This document shows positions 47,734 through 60,998 of a DNA stretch of 64,000 nt, one piece after another. The stretch's first letter is position 1; each line of letters begins with the position of its first letter. The notes below the pieces were generated by a model. The model was not told the origin of the DNA. It did not search any database and was given only the letters and a program-made list of their open reading frames with translations. A program made the position numbers and the translations under genes. The stretch spans positions 21,805,754 to 21,869,753 of the forward strand of contig CAIIXF020000011.1 of assembly GCA_903813345.2 (NCBI GenBank), written 5' to 3'. This DNA comes from Owenia fusiformis (lineage: Eukaryota > Annelida > Polychaeta > Sabellida > Oweniidae).

Positions 47734-49519
47734 CAGTGGCGTAGGAACAATGTACGCCAAAACGCCAGTGCGTAGTGTTGAAAAGTGAGAATAAAAAGGC
47801 TTATTAATTTACCTATGTTCTTTATTCATATTTTCTTATTGTATTATGCAAAAGTAATCTCGAGCACACTAGCCCAAAGAAATGTTTGGGGATGCTAGAT
47901 TTTTTAATAGTACTCTTTTGCATGTTTTTTGTGCCTCTGTTATTTTTCTAACCTTGGCCACAGATAAATGACACTGTTTGAAAAATAAAATATTGAAAGT
48001 TAATACCTTGTTTCTACAATTCTAATACTGTAAAAAATGCAAAGTAATCATTATTGCTCTGTTTGGCAAATAATCATTTAACAAATTGAATTCTCTTACC
48101 AACATGCTTTATTTCATGAAAATCGAGTCACTATTGACTGACTATCTTATGGGTTGTTTTTTTCAAAAACTACTAGATGAATACCTTTGCAATCTTTTGT
48201 GCATGTTCCGTAATGCTTATGCAAACTGTGGTATCGTTTAATTATAATGATGAACCTCTTTAAATTAGATGTATATTTTTTATTCTCCCCTACCCCCTTT
48301 GCTAGGCAAAATCATAGACAGAAATTATATTTATTAGTCAGCAATTATCTATTTTCTTAGTAAATCACCGATTGTTATTGGTTTATGTGTATGTGATTTC
48401 AGTTCTAGAAAAGCTATTACCTAGATTTTTATTTCATTTGAAAGATAATAGATTATTGTTTTTATGAAATATAACATTTTTGGCACCCCCTAAGTCACGC
48501 TGACCTCGATTTGACCATTGTAGTGTGGTATTTGGTCTTGCGAACTAGTGTTATAAAAAAGGTTGCAGACATTAGGATTAATCGTATCATTGATCACGAA
48601 TGCGTTTCTTTAAATCAATAACGCAAATGCGAGTAGGTAGTTACCAGTTTCACCACCAGGTGGCTCGCTCGGGTCAGATAGCATTGCGGGTATAGTAGAA
48701 AGTTCCTTTTAACTTAAATTAAATCTGTTTTTGTGGTTCAATTTTCATATAGCCCTTATGTATCGAATAGTTATGCAAATTAATGCAAATTATGCAAATG
48801 TCCAGTAAAAGAAAATGTTATATGTCCAATACAAGAAAAGATATTTCACTTTTTGTGATTTTGTAATATGGGGTCTATGGGGAATCAACCCGAACTAGAA
48901 GTCACATTTTCAAAAAAAATTAAATTTTCAAAGTTGATAAACAATTTTCAAAACCATATTTCTAGATGTATTTTTAGATGTAGATTTCAAATATGACATC
49001 ACTTTGACTGAATTTTGAATATTTAATGACGTAAATCAAGATCATGTCTACTCGCATCTACTCTATTGATCAAGTTAGATTCTTTAATCTGTACGTGTCG
49101 TATTGCACGGTACTATACACGATGGAATCAGACAATAATATATATCGCAATTCAATTATTCGAAAATGATTTTGAGAATGATTTGTGTCGAGATTTAAAA
49201 GATCGGCTTTCCATGGTGATTCTAAATGATGAAAATCATTTGAACATTTTAAGCACATTTAAAAGGGTATCAGGGATATTAAGCTTGCATATGAAATCGA
49301 AACGCCAACCTATACGTATGACCATTCGCCCATACAAATACATCGCTTAACTATTTCCGTTCACATTTAGGTTGTGAAAACATTGCAAGCTTAAAATCTC
49401 TATTGCCATAAAATGACAATAAAATAGGCGTTTTGATAAAGAAGATTTGACACAATTGTTTCATATTTTTGGCGGGATTTTTTGGCGTAGTGTTAAATTT
49501 ACACCTTCCTACGCCCCTG
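47734..49519. mobile_element. hAT-like non-autonomous element, CAGTGGCGTAGGAA ends
   Basis: Left CAGTGGCGTAGGAA and right TTCCTACGCCCCTG are inverses with one mismatch. CAATG flanks both sides, shorter than the 8 bp expected for hAT. A TTGGCGTA-like motif recurs inside each end. An AGATGCGAGTAG MITE (48629-49068) is nested inside. No transposase; a 94-codon frame at 49066 is unrecognised and probably chance. Confidence 0.7.
48629..49068 (-). mobile_element. AGATGCGAGTAG MITE, copy 3
   Basis: Inverse orientation to copies 1 and 2. Starts AAATGCGAGTAGGTAGTTAC and ends TCTACTCGCATCT. Confidence 0.85.
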
Positions 49520-49522
49520 CAA

Positions 49523-49744
49523 TGTAATGACCCGAGGGCACCCCAGGGGAATGTCTAACTAACGAGCATAGTGTAACAAGCCAGATAAAGAAATTGAAAG
49601 AAAGTGTGCTAAATTCAATGCCCCGCGTGGGAATCGAACCTAGGACCCTTGGATCCAAAGTCTGATGCTCTACCGACTGAGCTATAAAGGCTTAAGCCAC
49701 TACAGCTGGACTGAAGTAGCAAATTGTTATCAAGGGTCGTTACA
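49523..49744 (-). mobile_element. tRNA-derived repeat with TGTAAYGACCC ends, copy 2
   Basis: About 93 percent identical (by eye) to the copy at 47393 over its length. The tRNA-like part spans about 49691-49621 and keeps CCCACGCGGGGCA after the B box, which copy 1 has replaced by a short duplicated segment. Confidence 0.8.
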
Positions 49745-51663
49745 AATTAATAGGGATGACATATCATAGACACCGGAACAGCTAGATGCATGTACATGTA
49801 GTAAAGCAGAATTGGCTGAAAAGAAAATCAACCTCTACTCGCCATGTCTTTTTTCATTGGTACAGAGAGTGGGGGGGGGTTAGGATTTTCTTATTGGTAC
49901 AACTCTACTATCTGTTTCGGTGCATGTGAATTTCATACTGTTATATATGATACCATGATACACCAAACTATTCTAAATATCATTGTCCTCACAGCACCTG
50001 CCTGAGTTTTAAAAACTGGCTTGCACCCACCTGAAAATCCATTTGCACCCGCTTGAAAATGAAAAAATCATGAAAAATTGGCATTTTGACCAATTTCACT
50101 CTGAATTCTGAAAATGAGAATTTTGCACCCACAAAAATCCTACAGAGAATGCTATAGATGTTGGGGCTTCTAAAAGAAAGCACACTTCAGGTGAAACAAA
50201 CAACTGAGCAATGTTGTTTTGAAAGCCTTACTGGGAAGCCTAACCAGCCCCCTATTATTGAATTGTATCACCTTCCATAAAAAGGCTTAATAAAAAATTA
50301 TACTGGGCAACATTTCCATCATGAAATCAGATTACATGTAGTTTAATGTTATTTATGAACTAAATGACGATGTAAGTCTTATCATATGACCAAGTATTAT
50401 CATAGACAGAACTTTGAAACCTATTAATTCAGAATTTGATGATGATGATGTACATGCAGTTACTACAGCCAGGGCATACATGTGAACATGTACATGTAGT
50501 TTATGAAATGAACACCAATACAGATTTTAGTCTCAATGCACTGGCGGATCCAGTGGGGGGGATTTAAAAAAAATTGGACCCAAAAGATTTATAGGGCCTT
50601 AAAGTGCCCGATAAAGTATAAAATGCGCATGCGTCCAGGTGTTGATAAACTATAAATAGCGAAAATCCAGGGTTTGTCACCACAAGGTAAGCCAGGACGT
50701 GTTGAGAGAACAGCTAGTGTTGATATTGAGTTTATATGTAGCCAGATAAGTTTCCTTATTGAAATTACATATGGTTATTAGCAATACTTTGTAGGTGCTA
50801 AATAATAAAATATTTAGAGTATATATGAGAGAAATTGGTCATTTCGAACCTGTTGAAAAGTTTGTGGCTCTCGGCTACACCGGGCAATTTACTTCCATGA
50901 GTACAGACATAAATGTGGGGTTCCCCAAGAGGTACGCGACAAGGTGACCTGGCATCAAATGTGCGACTAAATGCTACTATCTTCGAGAAGATAAAATAAC
51001 GAATACGACAATAAGTTATTGCATGTGACAATTCCGAGCCTTCATCTCACTGAAGTATTTTGAAGTGAAAATAGGATTTTTGTTTTGATACATGAATTCA
51101 GATGAACGTAACTTTATTCTGACAACTAATCAAAACTGAACAAAATTGATTGATTTACAATGTTTTGATTGGCTAAACGAATGAAACCAACAAATTATGA
51201 CATGTGAAATGACAATTTTGAAATGTAAAATTTAAAAGTGACAAACACAACCTCCCTATCCACTCTTTGGGAGCCCTAGTAAATTAGTAATATGTACATG
51301 CAGCAGTGGTAGTGTGCAGCTTATTATCACACTACGCTTTGTATTCTAAAGCCTGTTGTTTGTAATAACACTGTTCACTCAACGTATGTTTTGTGTGTGG
51401 GCAGTCAACGATAATCATTGTTTTATCCCGGTTATATGACCTCGGCGATTATAACAAAACCGTACTAAACGAAAAAACGCAAATAAGAGAAAGCTTTCAC
51501 ACACATATAAAAAATGAACTAGTCTAATCCGCCAGTATAAACTCTGTGCTATACGTAGCCGGGTCAGGCGCACACTTTAATTGACCTTTTACCATATAAA
51601 TGGAAAATAGATGGCATCATGGGTATTGGTAGGGCTATGGTAGGGCTAGAATACATGTAAATG

Positions 51664-51873
51664 CAGGCACGTAGCCAGGATTTGCCAAGGGGGGGTTCAG
51701 TTTTCAAAAATTTCCAGGGGGGGGTTCACATTTGACAATTTTGGCCCAAATATGGCCAAAATCACTTGAGAAATGCTCAAAATGGTGAAAAACTGCATGA
51801 TTTTGAAAGAATTTTTGGCCAGGGGGGGGGGGTTCGCCCGAACCCTGCGAACCCCCCCCTGGCTACGGGCCTG
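51664..51873. mobile_element. hAT-like short element, CAGGCACGTAGCCAGG ends
   Basis: Left CAGGCACGTAGCCAGG and right CCTGGCTACGGGCCTG are inverses with two mismatches. The inside is G-rich then C-rich (GGGGGGGTTCAC / CGAACCCCCC). Matches the fragment at 31347-31531 in reverse. Confidence 0.85.
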
Positions 51874-53275
51874 AAATATATTGCCAGAGTCACTTAATTT
51901 CTTGATTTAAAGGTGCAATGATTAGTGCAGATGATCATGGACCAGTGTCAAAATATATTTAAGTTTGGATATTTCATCAAGACTAACATCTATTTTTATT
52001 ATCTACAAAGAAACCCCCTAGATAAACATTATTTCAGCTGGTATTCTTCTTGAAACATGGTGGATCTTAAAAATATAAAAGTGGAAGTCCCCTTTTTGAA
52101 GCTTTGAACTGAATTTACACTTTTTCATGCTGAAATTGATAATTTATCCATACGTTTTAAGAAAATAGGTATGTCAAAGAAGATGTTAAACCAAATGTTG
52201 CCTGCATAGCTCAGAAAAAATTAAAAAACTTTCCTATTTTCTCTACAGTCCTTATTGCCCCTTTAAGAAGTAATTCCATTTGGATAAACTTAAAACACCA
52301 TTGGAATGTAAATATATGATCTTATTGACATGTGGATTGTGATTTAACATTAAAATTGTGATCCTTGTAAGAGTAAATGAACTTTTTAAGGTTTTTCAGC
52401 ATTGTGTCAATGGAGATTTAGCCCAACCTTTTTTAGAATTTGAATAAGGCTATAAGAAATAGATTCTTGTTTTGCGTCCTGACAAAATCCAAATCATGCA
52501 AGGGTACAAGGAAAACAAACACAAACTCAAGAAAAAACACAAACTTGTTTCAAGAGAAATGAATACATTTCAAGGGCATAAAAAGGGATGACATACCAAT
52601 TTTGTAGTGATTAAAAACACATATCTATACATTTTATACAATACATGTATATTTAAACATATAAGCTTAGGGTAAAAAATAAGAAAAAAACAATGCATGC
52701 CATAAGTAATTAATAACACTGTCAATTTTTACGCACATCAAATTATCCGCTATTTCATCTGATTCTGATTGAACAAAATGCAATGGTACTTTCAGACCCT
52801 TGTGATTGCTATTTGGATGTGTTTGTTTTTTCTGATTTACTCAAAATCGTGCAAGCAAGGGAATGCAAAACAAAGAATCTACTTCTTATGGCCTAAAAGT
52901 GAATAACAGTGCAAATCAAAGTTGTTTTGAGAGAAAATTACACAGGGTATTCGAATATGCCATCAAATAGAAGAAAATGTTAGTCTTTAATGGTTAAAAA
53001 TGCAGATCTCCTAAAATCTTATTAAAAACGAGACTTTAACGAGATTTCAAAGCTAAATGGAAAAGGAACTAGTGGGCCTTGTTTGGTATTACTTCTTGTC
53101 TTGTTCTAATTGTCAAAAAATCGGCCTTACATTTCCAAAATTTGGGCCCAATATTTGGTTATAGCTGCCCAAAAAGCATGGAATTTTCATCTGACTTGAA
53201 ATGTGGGCTCTCCTTGTTAGCTTCCAGATCCCCCACTGCAATGTACACTGTGGCTTCATGCATTTCAGTTTGACA

Positions 53276-56200
53276 ATGGCTGGCCCTGGTGTATTTCATG
53301 TGGAGTTTGGAATAAATGAGACACAGTTGACAAGAGCTCTAGAATTACACCACTATGATGAGGCAGAACAAATGATTGAAGATTGCACAAATGCAACATA
53401 TCTTGATGAAGGTGAACATTTTAGTATAATTCGATATATTTTAAGATACAAGTTGTTTGAGTCATAGAGAAATACATTAGCATCTTATGTCTAGACCATT
53501 CCTACATGTATATATCACCAAGTAAGGTGTGTGTACTCTAACAGGGATTTGTTGCGGTTAGTCTTGATTTTAATTTTTTGGGGAAAATGTCTGAAATTCT
53601 TGAAAATCAATAATCCCAATATTTCCATAATAATTCAAATTCTCAACTTTATGCAAATAAATTTTTAACTGACACAAGAGAAAAGAATACACTTTATTGT
53701 ACATATTATATTACATGTATACAGGGACAAGACATTATACTTAAAACGTTGAATTTTACATGTAATTTTCTCAGAAAGCACATACACAATCATTATTGAA
53801 TGGATTTCAAGTGATTATTATTCAGGTTGCTACCAGCGTACACCACTCTATATAGTACTCTGTGGTATGAACGAGGATGAGACAACCCCAGCCCCCAGGA
53901 ACCTTAATATAGCAGCGCTGTTAGTACGAGCTGGGGCCAATAGCAACTACAGAGTGCCAGCTGTGAGTATCCATAGCAACATACAGTAGTCCATATATTG
54001 CAAATTATTTAGTATATTTCCTTTCAATGAAGTTGAGGCTGATCGGTAAGTAAAATTCACATTTCACAAAATATCCTGAAAGCTTCTCTAAATATCACAA
54101 CAGCTTCAAAGGGATGGGAAGGGGTTACAAAGGGCTTGATTCAATATACAACTACTTGATTAAATCTACTTGATTCTTGAATTTTTTGTACATTGCCCCA
54201 TCTAATGTTGAACTAATGTCCTTCACCTATAGTAAAGGAGAGAGGTTATTTACCAAAGCTATATTATCACACACTAAGTTTATTTAATTGTTTCAGACAC
54301 TATTTGGTTCAGAGTATGTTGGCCCTGGAAAGACTGCCCTGGAATTAACAGTGGATTTCTACAACACAATAACCAAACACCCCTGCCACACAACTTTTAA
54401 CTCACTAGAGTAAGTTTATTCACATTCTTTATAAAGTTTTTATGTACCATGTGCTTCTTGGAGGAAAAATTTAAATGAGATAGGAAGAGGAAAGGTGTTA
54501 CGTTTAAAAATAGTAAATGGTAAAATAGTGTTCCACTTGTGGAGGTGTTCCACTTTCAGAAGTTCATTTTACATACATTGATTTAATTTATTGTGGATAA
54601 TTTGACTGAAGTATTCCACTTTTTGAGGTGTTCCACTCTCAGAGATTCTGTTTTACATCCATTAATTTACTAGATAACTGAACTTTGAAAAGTGTTCCAC
54701 TTACAGAAGTGTTCTACTTCTACATTTGTTCTACATTTGTTGCATATTCTGAACTATTAACTTCTGCTTTGTATTTATAGGAGGAAGCTGACTATATGGA
54801 ACCCTCTTCATTATAAGGTGATAGGGTTGAACAACAGGTTGCTACACACACTAGAAGAAGTCCTGGATCACCTCTCAGACTTCATCGCTATCATGTTGGG
54901 TATGAGTAACAATCTATTTAGGGATGTTTATTGGGAAAAGTAAATCATTTGCCGTACACTAAAACACCATTTTTTTCTGTCAAAATTAAATGACTACCTA
55001 AACCCTTGCAACATCATGTGTATCCTCAATTTGAAGATGAAATGTGAATCTAAATCAAGTTTAAAAGTTGAAAGGATGTAGAAATTGGTCTTGCTTGGCC
55101 TCAAGTGATATTCACTGACATGTTGCCAAGCTCTGCAGTTGTGCACTCAATTGTTAAATTTGTAAACATGATACTTATTGGTCAAATTAACAGTTGAGGT
55201 AATTTATTAATATTCTATATATTCATACATAGTGATACAGGGCCTTTGGGGACGTACGAAATGAATGAAAAATGGAAAACTTCAAAAAATTTATTTTTTG
55301 ATAAGACTATATTTTTGTGGATAAGCTTTTGTACAATAAATCACCCATCCAATTATTATTTGCAGGCCATGGAGGGGATGTTAAGATCAGAGATGAGTAT
55401 CACATGACACCTTTACATAGAACTCTAGTCTACAGTACTGACCTTCGTATATCAGAACTACTTTGTGAGAACAGTGCAGATAACAATGCAATAGACATCA
55501 GAGGTAGGAAATGAAACCAATTCTGTTAATAAGATTATCAGTACATCCACTTTTTCTCCAATGGTCATATAAATGACCTTGAGAAGTCCGAGGAATTCCA
55601 AAATTGCTCCCAAAATTATTAAGATGATCGGGGAATTTTGGAATTGCAGACAGAGCATAGACTAAAAATAATAATGTTATGACATGGACTCTCATTTACA
55701 TTGGATGTAAATCAATGGTTGTGAGGTGTAAACCACAATGCAATTACCCAAATGCGAGTAGGTAGTTACCAGTTTCACCACCAGGTGGCTGATTCGGGTC
55801 AATTAACATGGCAGGTATATCAGAAAGTTCCCTTAAACTTGAATATTATCAATTTAAGTGGCTCGATTTTCATATAACCCTTATGTGTCTGATACTTATA
55901 CTCATGAAAATATGTCCAGGAAAGCAAAATATTATCTGTCCACTAAAAGAAAAGATATTTCATTTTTTGTAATTTTATAGCATGGGGTCTATGGGGAATC
56001 TCCCCGAGCTAGAAGTCACATTTTCAAAGAAAATTAATTTTTCAAAGTTGATAAACAATTTTTAAAACCACATCACTAGATGTAATTTTACATGTAGATT
56101 TCAAATATGATATTACTTTGACTGAATTTTTAATTTTTAATGACGTAATTCAAGATTATTTCTACTTGCATCTGGGTTATTAAGATACTACATAACGCTA

Positions 56201-58270
56201 ACTAAAACCACAATGTTATTTTAGGTAATACACCACTATTGGCTCTTTGTGACGCATTCCCCTTTGGTGTTTCAAAGTTCATAGATGACAGACCGTATGA
56301 TGACCCTTACACTGAATGTTGCAATCTAACTGGAAAAGAACATTTTGCTTCATATATGACTTCAACTGAAGGCCTCAAGGTAAAGTTATCTCAAAGAAGG
56401 GCATGCTGTACAGTATGTATTGGTAGATCAATAGAAATTATTTTTGATCTCGGATGTGCATTTAGGATAAAAAATTATCGTTAGAAGTCCACTTTTATCT
56501 TTTTGTTGAAATTATCATAGAAGTGAAAATGAATTAAACTGTCAAGAATTAAATTCAAAGAGAAAAGAAATGTGGATAGGTATTCACTGAAATCAGCAAA
56601 TATACATCTGTCTCCTCTGATTGAATATCTCTCGATGTGAATGCTTTTTCGTTCTTGTTTTCTATCTGCCATAAACTTCCATGTTAAAAACCTCGATATG
56701 TGAACACCTGAGTGCCAATCTGCCAGTGTAAGTAGCATCCATATAAGACAGGTTTTATTGAATACAGTCGAGATTGATTTTAACAATCCCATACGTTACT
56801 CCAGGATCAGTCATCACCAGTCTCTCACCTCCAGCATTCAAGACCTAATATTTCCTGATATATTCCTTCCAGTTGGATGTCCAGAACAAGCAAGGCCGCA
56901 CAGCTCTGTTCAACTCCATGGTGCGTGGTGATATGGCTACTTGTCGATTGTTGCTGGAGAGGGGGGCTAGTCCCATCCAAAGGGGATCAGTCAGAGATGG
57001 ACGCAAACAGAGGTAGAAGCAATAATATTGATGCACATGTTAAAATAGAAGCTTTAAAATGTACAGTGTGTTGCCATACTAGCCTGGACCTGCATGTACT
57101 TAGATAATGGTTGTTTATGAAAAAGAAATGTGTGATTATTTAAAAAATAACATCTTTACAAATCCTGTTTTAACAACCAGTGAGTCATTTCTGAGCTTGT
57201 CATTTCACTATTTACTTATTTTTCTATCATATGAATTATTATAGGATGATCTCCCCTTTGTTTGCTGGTCTGTGCTCACTGAGAGTGGTGAAGAAACGAA
57301 TGGACAGATACTGTGCTAACATTCCACAATCGTACAGGTTCCTAGCTCAAATGATGGACTCAGGTACATGTAGATGTGTTATATAACTGTTATATAAATG
57401 TAATGAAACATGAAGGGACTAAAAGAGAAATTATGAAAGAAAATGGAATTATGCACGTAAATGATGGAAAGTAAATGCAAAAAATCAGTGGTATTCATAG
57501 ACACCACAGCCTAATTATGACATTCTTAAATCAATGACTCAGAAATATCTATTTACTCAATCACATATCGAGAAAAATTAATAACTATTTTTGCAATTTT
57601 CTCTCAGACATCATACAGTTTTTATGTCACCCATACTTTTTTGTGATGGTGCCCGGCGGTTGGCACTCAGAGTTTGGTTTTCAGTGTCTGTTACTAATGG
57701 CAGGTGGTGACATTTTGCATGTTATTGTTCATGTTTGTTCTTCCAGGATTTTTCTCAAAGCCAGAGATATCCAGAGAATTATTTGAATACATAGATACGG
57801 ATTTCCCAGAACTCAGTCATTTACAAGGCTTAGGGTCCAAACTACTTCCAGCTATATTTGGCAACACGTCTTCATCACTACGACAACAGTGTGCACGTAC
57901 AATATTCCAAAGATGTTTCATAAAATGCAGAAAACCACACCATCTATTGTTTCCTCCTGGGACTATCGGTTATTTCTTCACTTTAGAAGATTTTGACCTC
58001 CCTGAGGCATACTGGAGATATCTTACTGAGTTAATAGATGTCCCTGTGTTAAAGAACTTAGTAACTATCCTAGGTTTGCCTAAGGACCTTCTGTCTTCAT
58101 TCGAGATTGAGCTTCTACGCCAAAGACTGTTTAGCAAGTTTATGCAGTTCCAGTGGTTTGAATGGTATGATGAGGAAATAGATGGCGCTATTGGTGGTGT
58201 TTATTCAGATTACAATAGCAACAGTGACTCCCCTAGCGACGGAGGAGATTCGGATTTGGAATACTGGTAG
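53276..58270 (+). CDS. Ankyrin-repeat protein with a SOCS-box-like C-terminal segment
   Basis: Nine exons: 53276-53411, 53826-53962, 54297-54409, 54781-54899, 55366-55503, 56225-56379, 56873-57012, 57245-57363, 57747-58270. Total 1581 nt, 526 residues; all GT-AG and in phase. Ankyrin-type helices and turns: RTPLYIVLCG with ALLVRAGANSNYR (about 50-88), MTPLHRTLVYSTDLRISELL (about 180-205), GNTPLLALCDAF (about 215), and GRTALFNSMVRGDMATCRLLLERGA (about 274-299). The C-terminus has SLRQQCARTIFQRC and LPEAYWRYLTEL (about 395-445), with the Leu-x3-Cys and LPxxxxxYL order of a SOCS box, which in ASB proteins recruits Elongin BC/Cullin5. Homology to that box is likely but not certain. It ends in an acidic Ser/Asp tail (DSPSDGGDSDLEYW). 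Likely cytosolic. An acceptor just before the ATG suggests a 5' UTR intron. Confidence 0.87.
54525..54725. repeat. GTGTTCCACTT family repeat in ankyrin gene intron 3
   Basis: Iterated GTGTTCCACTT and GGAGGTGTTCCAC in one orientation; the family's AACCTGTA ends are not clear here. Confidence 0.65.
55752..56173 (-). mobile_element. AGATGCGAGTAG MITE, copy 4
   Basis: In ankyrin gene intron 5. Starts AAATGCGAGTAGGTAGTTAC and ends TCTACTTGCATCTGGG. Outer flanks AATTACCC and GGGTTATT extend the inverted repeat to about 20 bp. Confidence 0.85.
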
Positions 58271-59317
58271 AGAGAAAATTTGTGTTTTTATATTATTATA
58301 TTATAACTATGCAAGATAGGTATGTGACAACATGTGACAACATGTAGCCTGGTGTGAACTTTAATTAAAGCTTAAACTGTAAAACCTGTAACGTGGAAAA
58401 CCTCTGTTAGTTGAGATCTTCATAAATGGAACACTTCAAAGTCATTTTTACCTTAACGTAAATTGAACCTCAAGTTGAACACCACAGGTGTTTGAACTCT
58501 ATTTTGAGGTACGAAAGACATTCCGCATAGACAGGTTTTAGCGTAACAGAATTTGGCTTTATTATAAACATGGAAAAGTATGAAATAAGATTTGCCAATG
58601 GCATTTTTGCATAGGTTGTATTGTTGGACTAATTTAGACATTGAAACTGATTAACCTATTTATGGTTGATTCTGAATCCTATCCTCGTTGAGTCTGTGAT
58701 ATTTAAAGTGCAGCTGCACTTATTTTTTATTAAGCTACATGTATTGTTCCTTGATTTTATACGCAATGAACTGTTGAGAAAAGCTCATGATTATAGACTA
58801 AAAGCGTCAAATTATTTCATCGTTCATTGACTATTTGTCATGACAAATGGCAAATGAAATTTAAAAAAAAAATATTTTTGAGAAAAAAAGTTATGAGCTT
58901 TTCATTTTTCAAATATTCAAATTTCCCGCCATTTTTTAAATAAAGCTGAAATTTCTTAATCATCAAATATTCCTCCATACTTTAAAAAAGATGATTTTTT
59001 TAACACCAATGCAAAGATTGAACAAAGGACACACTATTTCAATAATAAAATGCTATATTTTATAAATTTACATTTTCTTCATATGGAATGAAAGATGAAT
59101 ATCCACTCTAAATGTATAAGTAATGAAATGTATTATACATACACGGCAACATACTGAATTAAGGCTTTGAAAAGGTGTCAAAAACACTTTGATAGTTATA
59201 TACAACCTTTAAGACATAGTTAAAATACATGTTTCACAGTAAATAAATGAATTTTACATTATGACATGTATGAATGAGAATGATTTCATGTGAAGTTATC
59301 CCACATAAACTGTATAA

Positions 59318-59536
59318 TGCCTAGGTCACATTTACTCTAATTCATCGCCTGGCACCCAGCTGATTGCAGTGTTTTATTCAAAACTGATTTCAACTTGACC
59401 AATCTTTTTTTTAAATCATGTACAAATTCTCATGAGTTCACATCTGACCTCATTTGAGATTTGACCTTCAATTTTGAACAAAATATTCAATCGGCCGGGC
59501 GCCAGGCGATGAATCAGAGCAAATGTGACCTAGGCA
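59318..59536. mobile_element. TGCCTRGGTCACAT foldback MITE, copy 2
   Basis: Left TGCCTAGGTCACATTTACTC and right inverse TGCCTAGGTCACATTTGCTC, continuing through GATTCATCGCCTGGC. Longer than the copy at 9405 because its loop is about 80 bp larger. Confidence 0.85.
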
Positions 59537-60656
59537 CAAGTCATGTTGAATGTAATGCAGTGCAGTAATAGGTATAGCACTTTTATATACCATATACAAT
59601 TTGCAGGTAACCTGCTAAAATTTTATGTTTCTGAACATTGAAATCTTATATGCTCATGTTTCTTTTTTTATCATGCCACACTGTTGTTGCAAAATGTTTT
59701 TAATGATTAAATGATGATTGATGTATCTGTGATATTAAATAAATAACAATGATTATAATAATTAGTGTTTTGTAATGTTATATTACATCATATGATCTAT
59801 TTGGTAAAAAATTATACTGGTATCATAATTTCAGGACATTCTATATTTTCCTATTCTCCAAATGCAGGGCTTTGGACCTGACCCATTCTATTCCTTCCTC
59901 CAGAAGAGTGGAGATTGTCTGAATCCCTGCATCTAGGGGATGCTGTATTCCTTGTGTAGGCCATTTGTATCATTTGAAAATTGTAATTCATCAATGTATT
60001 TTTGAAGGACCTAAATATCACTCCTGGTGACTTGGTATTGATTTTTACAGTAACTAGGGTAATATTGATTTTGAACTATGAACGCTTTGAAGAAATTGAC
60101 ATAGAATTGGAAAACTGTACCATACTTAGTCTCTCCCTAATGATTTTGTCCCTTTTTATCTCAATTGTTTAAGGTTTAGGTTTGTGTATATGTTGTAACA
60201 ATAAGTCAAAATAGTTGAACAAATATCCTCTGAAATTTGCCAGAGGTTTCAATATTGCAAGTCTGCCAAATTAAATAAACGCCAAATGTTCAAAACACCA
60301 AAATAAGTAGAAGTACAGGAGTTCCTGTGATAAATGCTATTGGGGAGACAAGTTGGGACACGTTCCATCTTTTAATCAGACTACCCTACACATTGAGTTT
60401 TTATTCCACATGAACACAAATTTGCTATGATTATCATGACTAAAACATGATTTAATGTTTATTTTCAGCATAACAAAAATTATGTTACAAAAATAAAAAA
60501 CATTATTGATCTATTGTATTGTATTTTGTTTACATTTAATAACAATTTCCTAAAAATATATTTCACTAACAGTAGAGGTACTAGGTCCTAATCTCTTCAG
60601 TTTTGCCTAAAAATAATACTCCGATTCAAAATACATCATAACCTTAACATCATGTT

Positions 60657-60998
60657 TAGAGGTGTCACAGATACCTAATTGTTATCCGACCCGCGGAATT
60701 ACACTCTCGGAACGGAACATGGAACAAAAATTCAGAATTTCGGTTCTGTTCAGGAACAAGAAAGTCTTATCCTTATCAAGTCTTCAATATCTTGTACCAA
60801 AAGAAGTCATGCTTTACACTCCTTTTCATTGAAGAGTTTTTGAGAGCATTTCGTTACCAAATAAACCGAGACAATCAACTTATTTTAATCTATATATGCA
60901 GTTACTAGTGTTATGAATCGTTCCAAAATTGTTCCGTTCCGAAGCAAAATGTTCCGAACCAAACTATTCTGAATTTTTGTCATTCCGTGACACCTCTA
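60657..60998. mobile_element. MITE with TAGAGGTGTCAC ends
   Basis: Perfect 12 bp inverted ends TAGAGGTGTCAC and GTGACACCTCTA. Inside, GGAACGGAAC / GTTCCGTTCC motifs extend the fold-back. TA target duplication is likely. 342 bp. Confidence 0.75.

Larger units (their letters stand above)
46331..53275. other. Repeat-rich intergenic region, no gene seen
   Basis: Apart from the repeats listed separately (47393, 47734, 49523, 51664), there is an exact-looking C/G-rich hAT end near 50538 (CACTGGCGGATCCAG), a GCACCCACCTGAAAAT direct repeat near 50020-50120, and ordinary AT-rich sequence. A 5' UTR exon of the ankyrin gene may end at an acceptor at 53268. Confidence 0.45.

Noticed and set aside
49066-49350. 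94-codon open frame in the hAT-like element
   Set aside because: Begins inside a MITE end and resembles no transposase; probably chance.
49621-49691. Functional tRNA gene
   Set aside because: A and B boxes are good, but the anticodon stem (TCAGA/TCCAA) and acceptor stem do not pair, and a second copy shares the same non-tRNA flanks with inverted ends.
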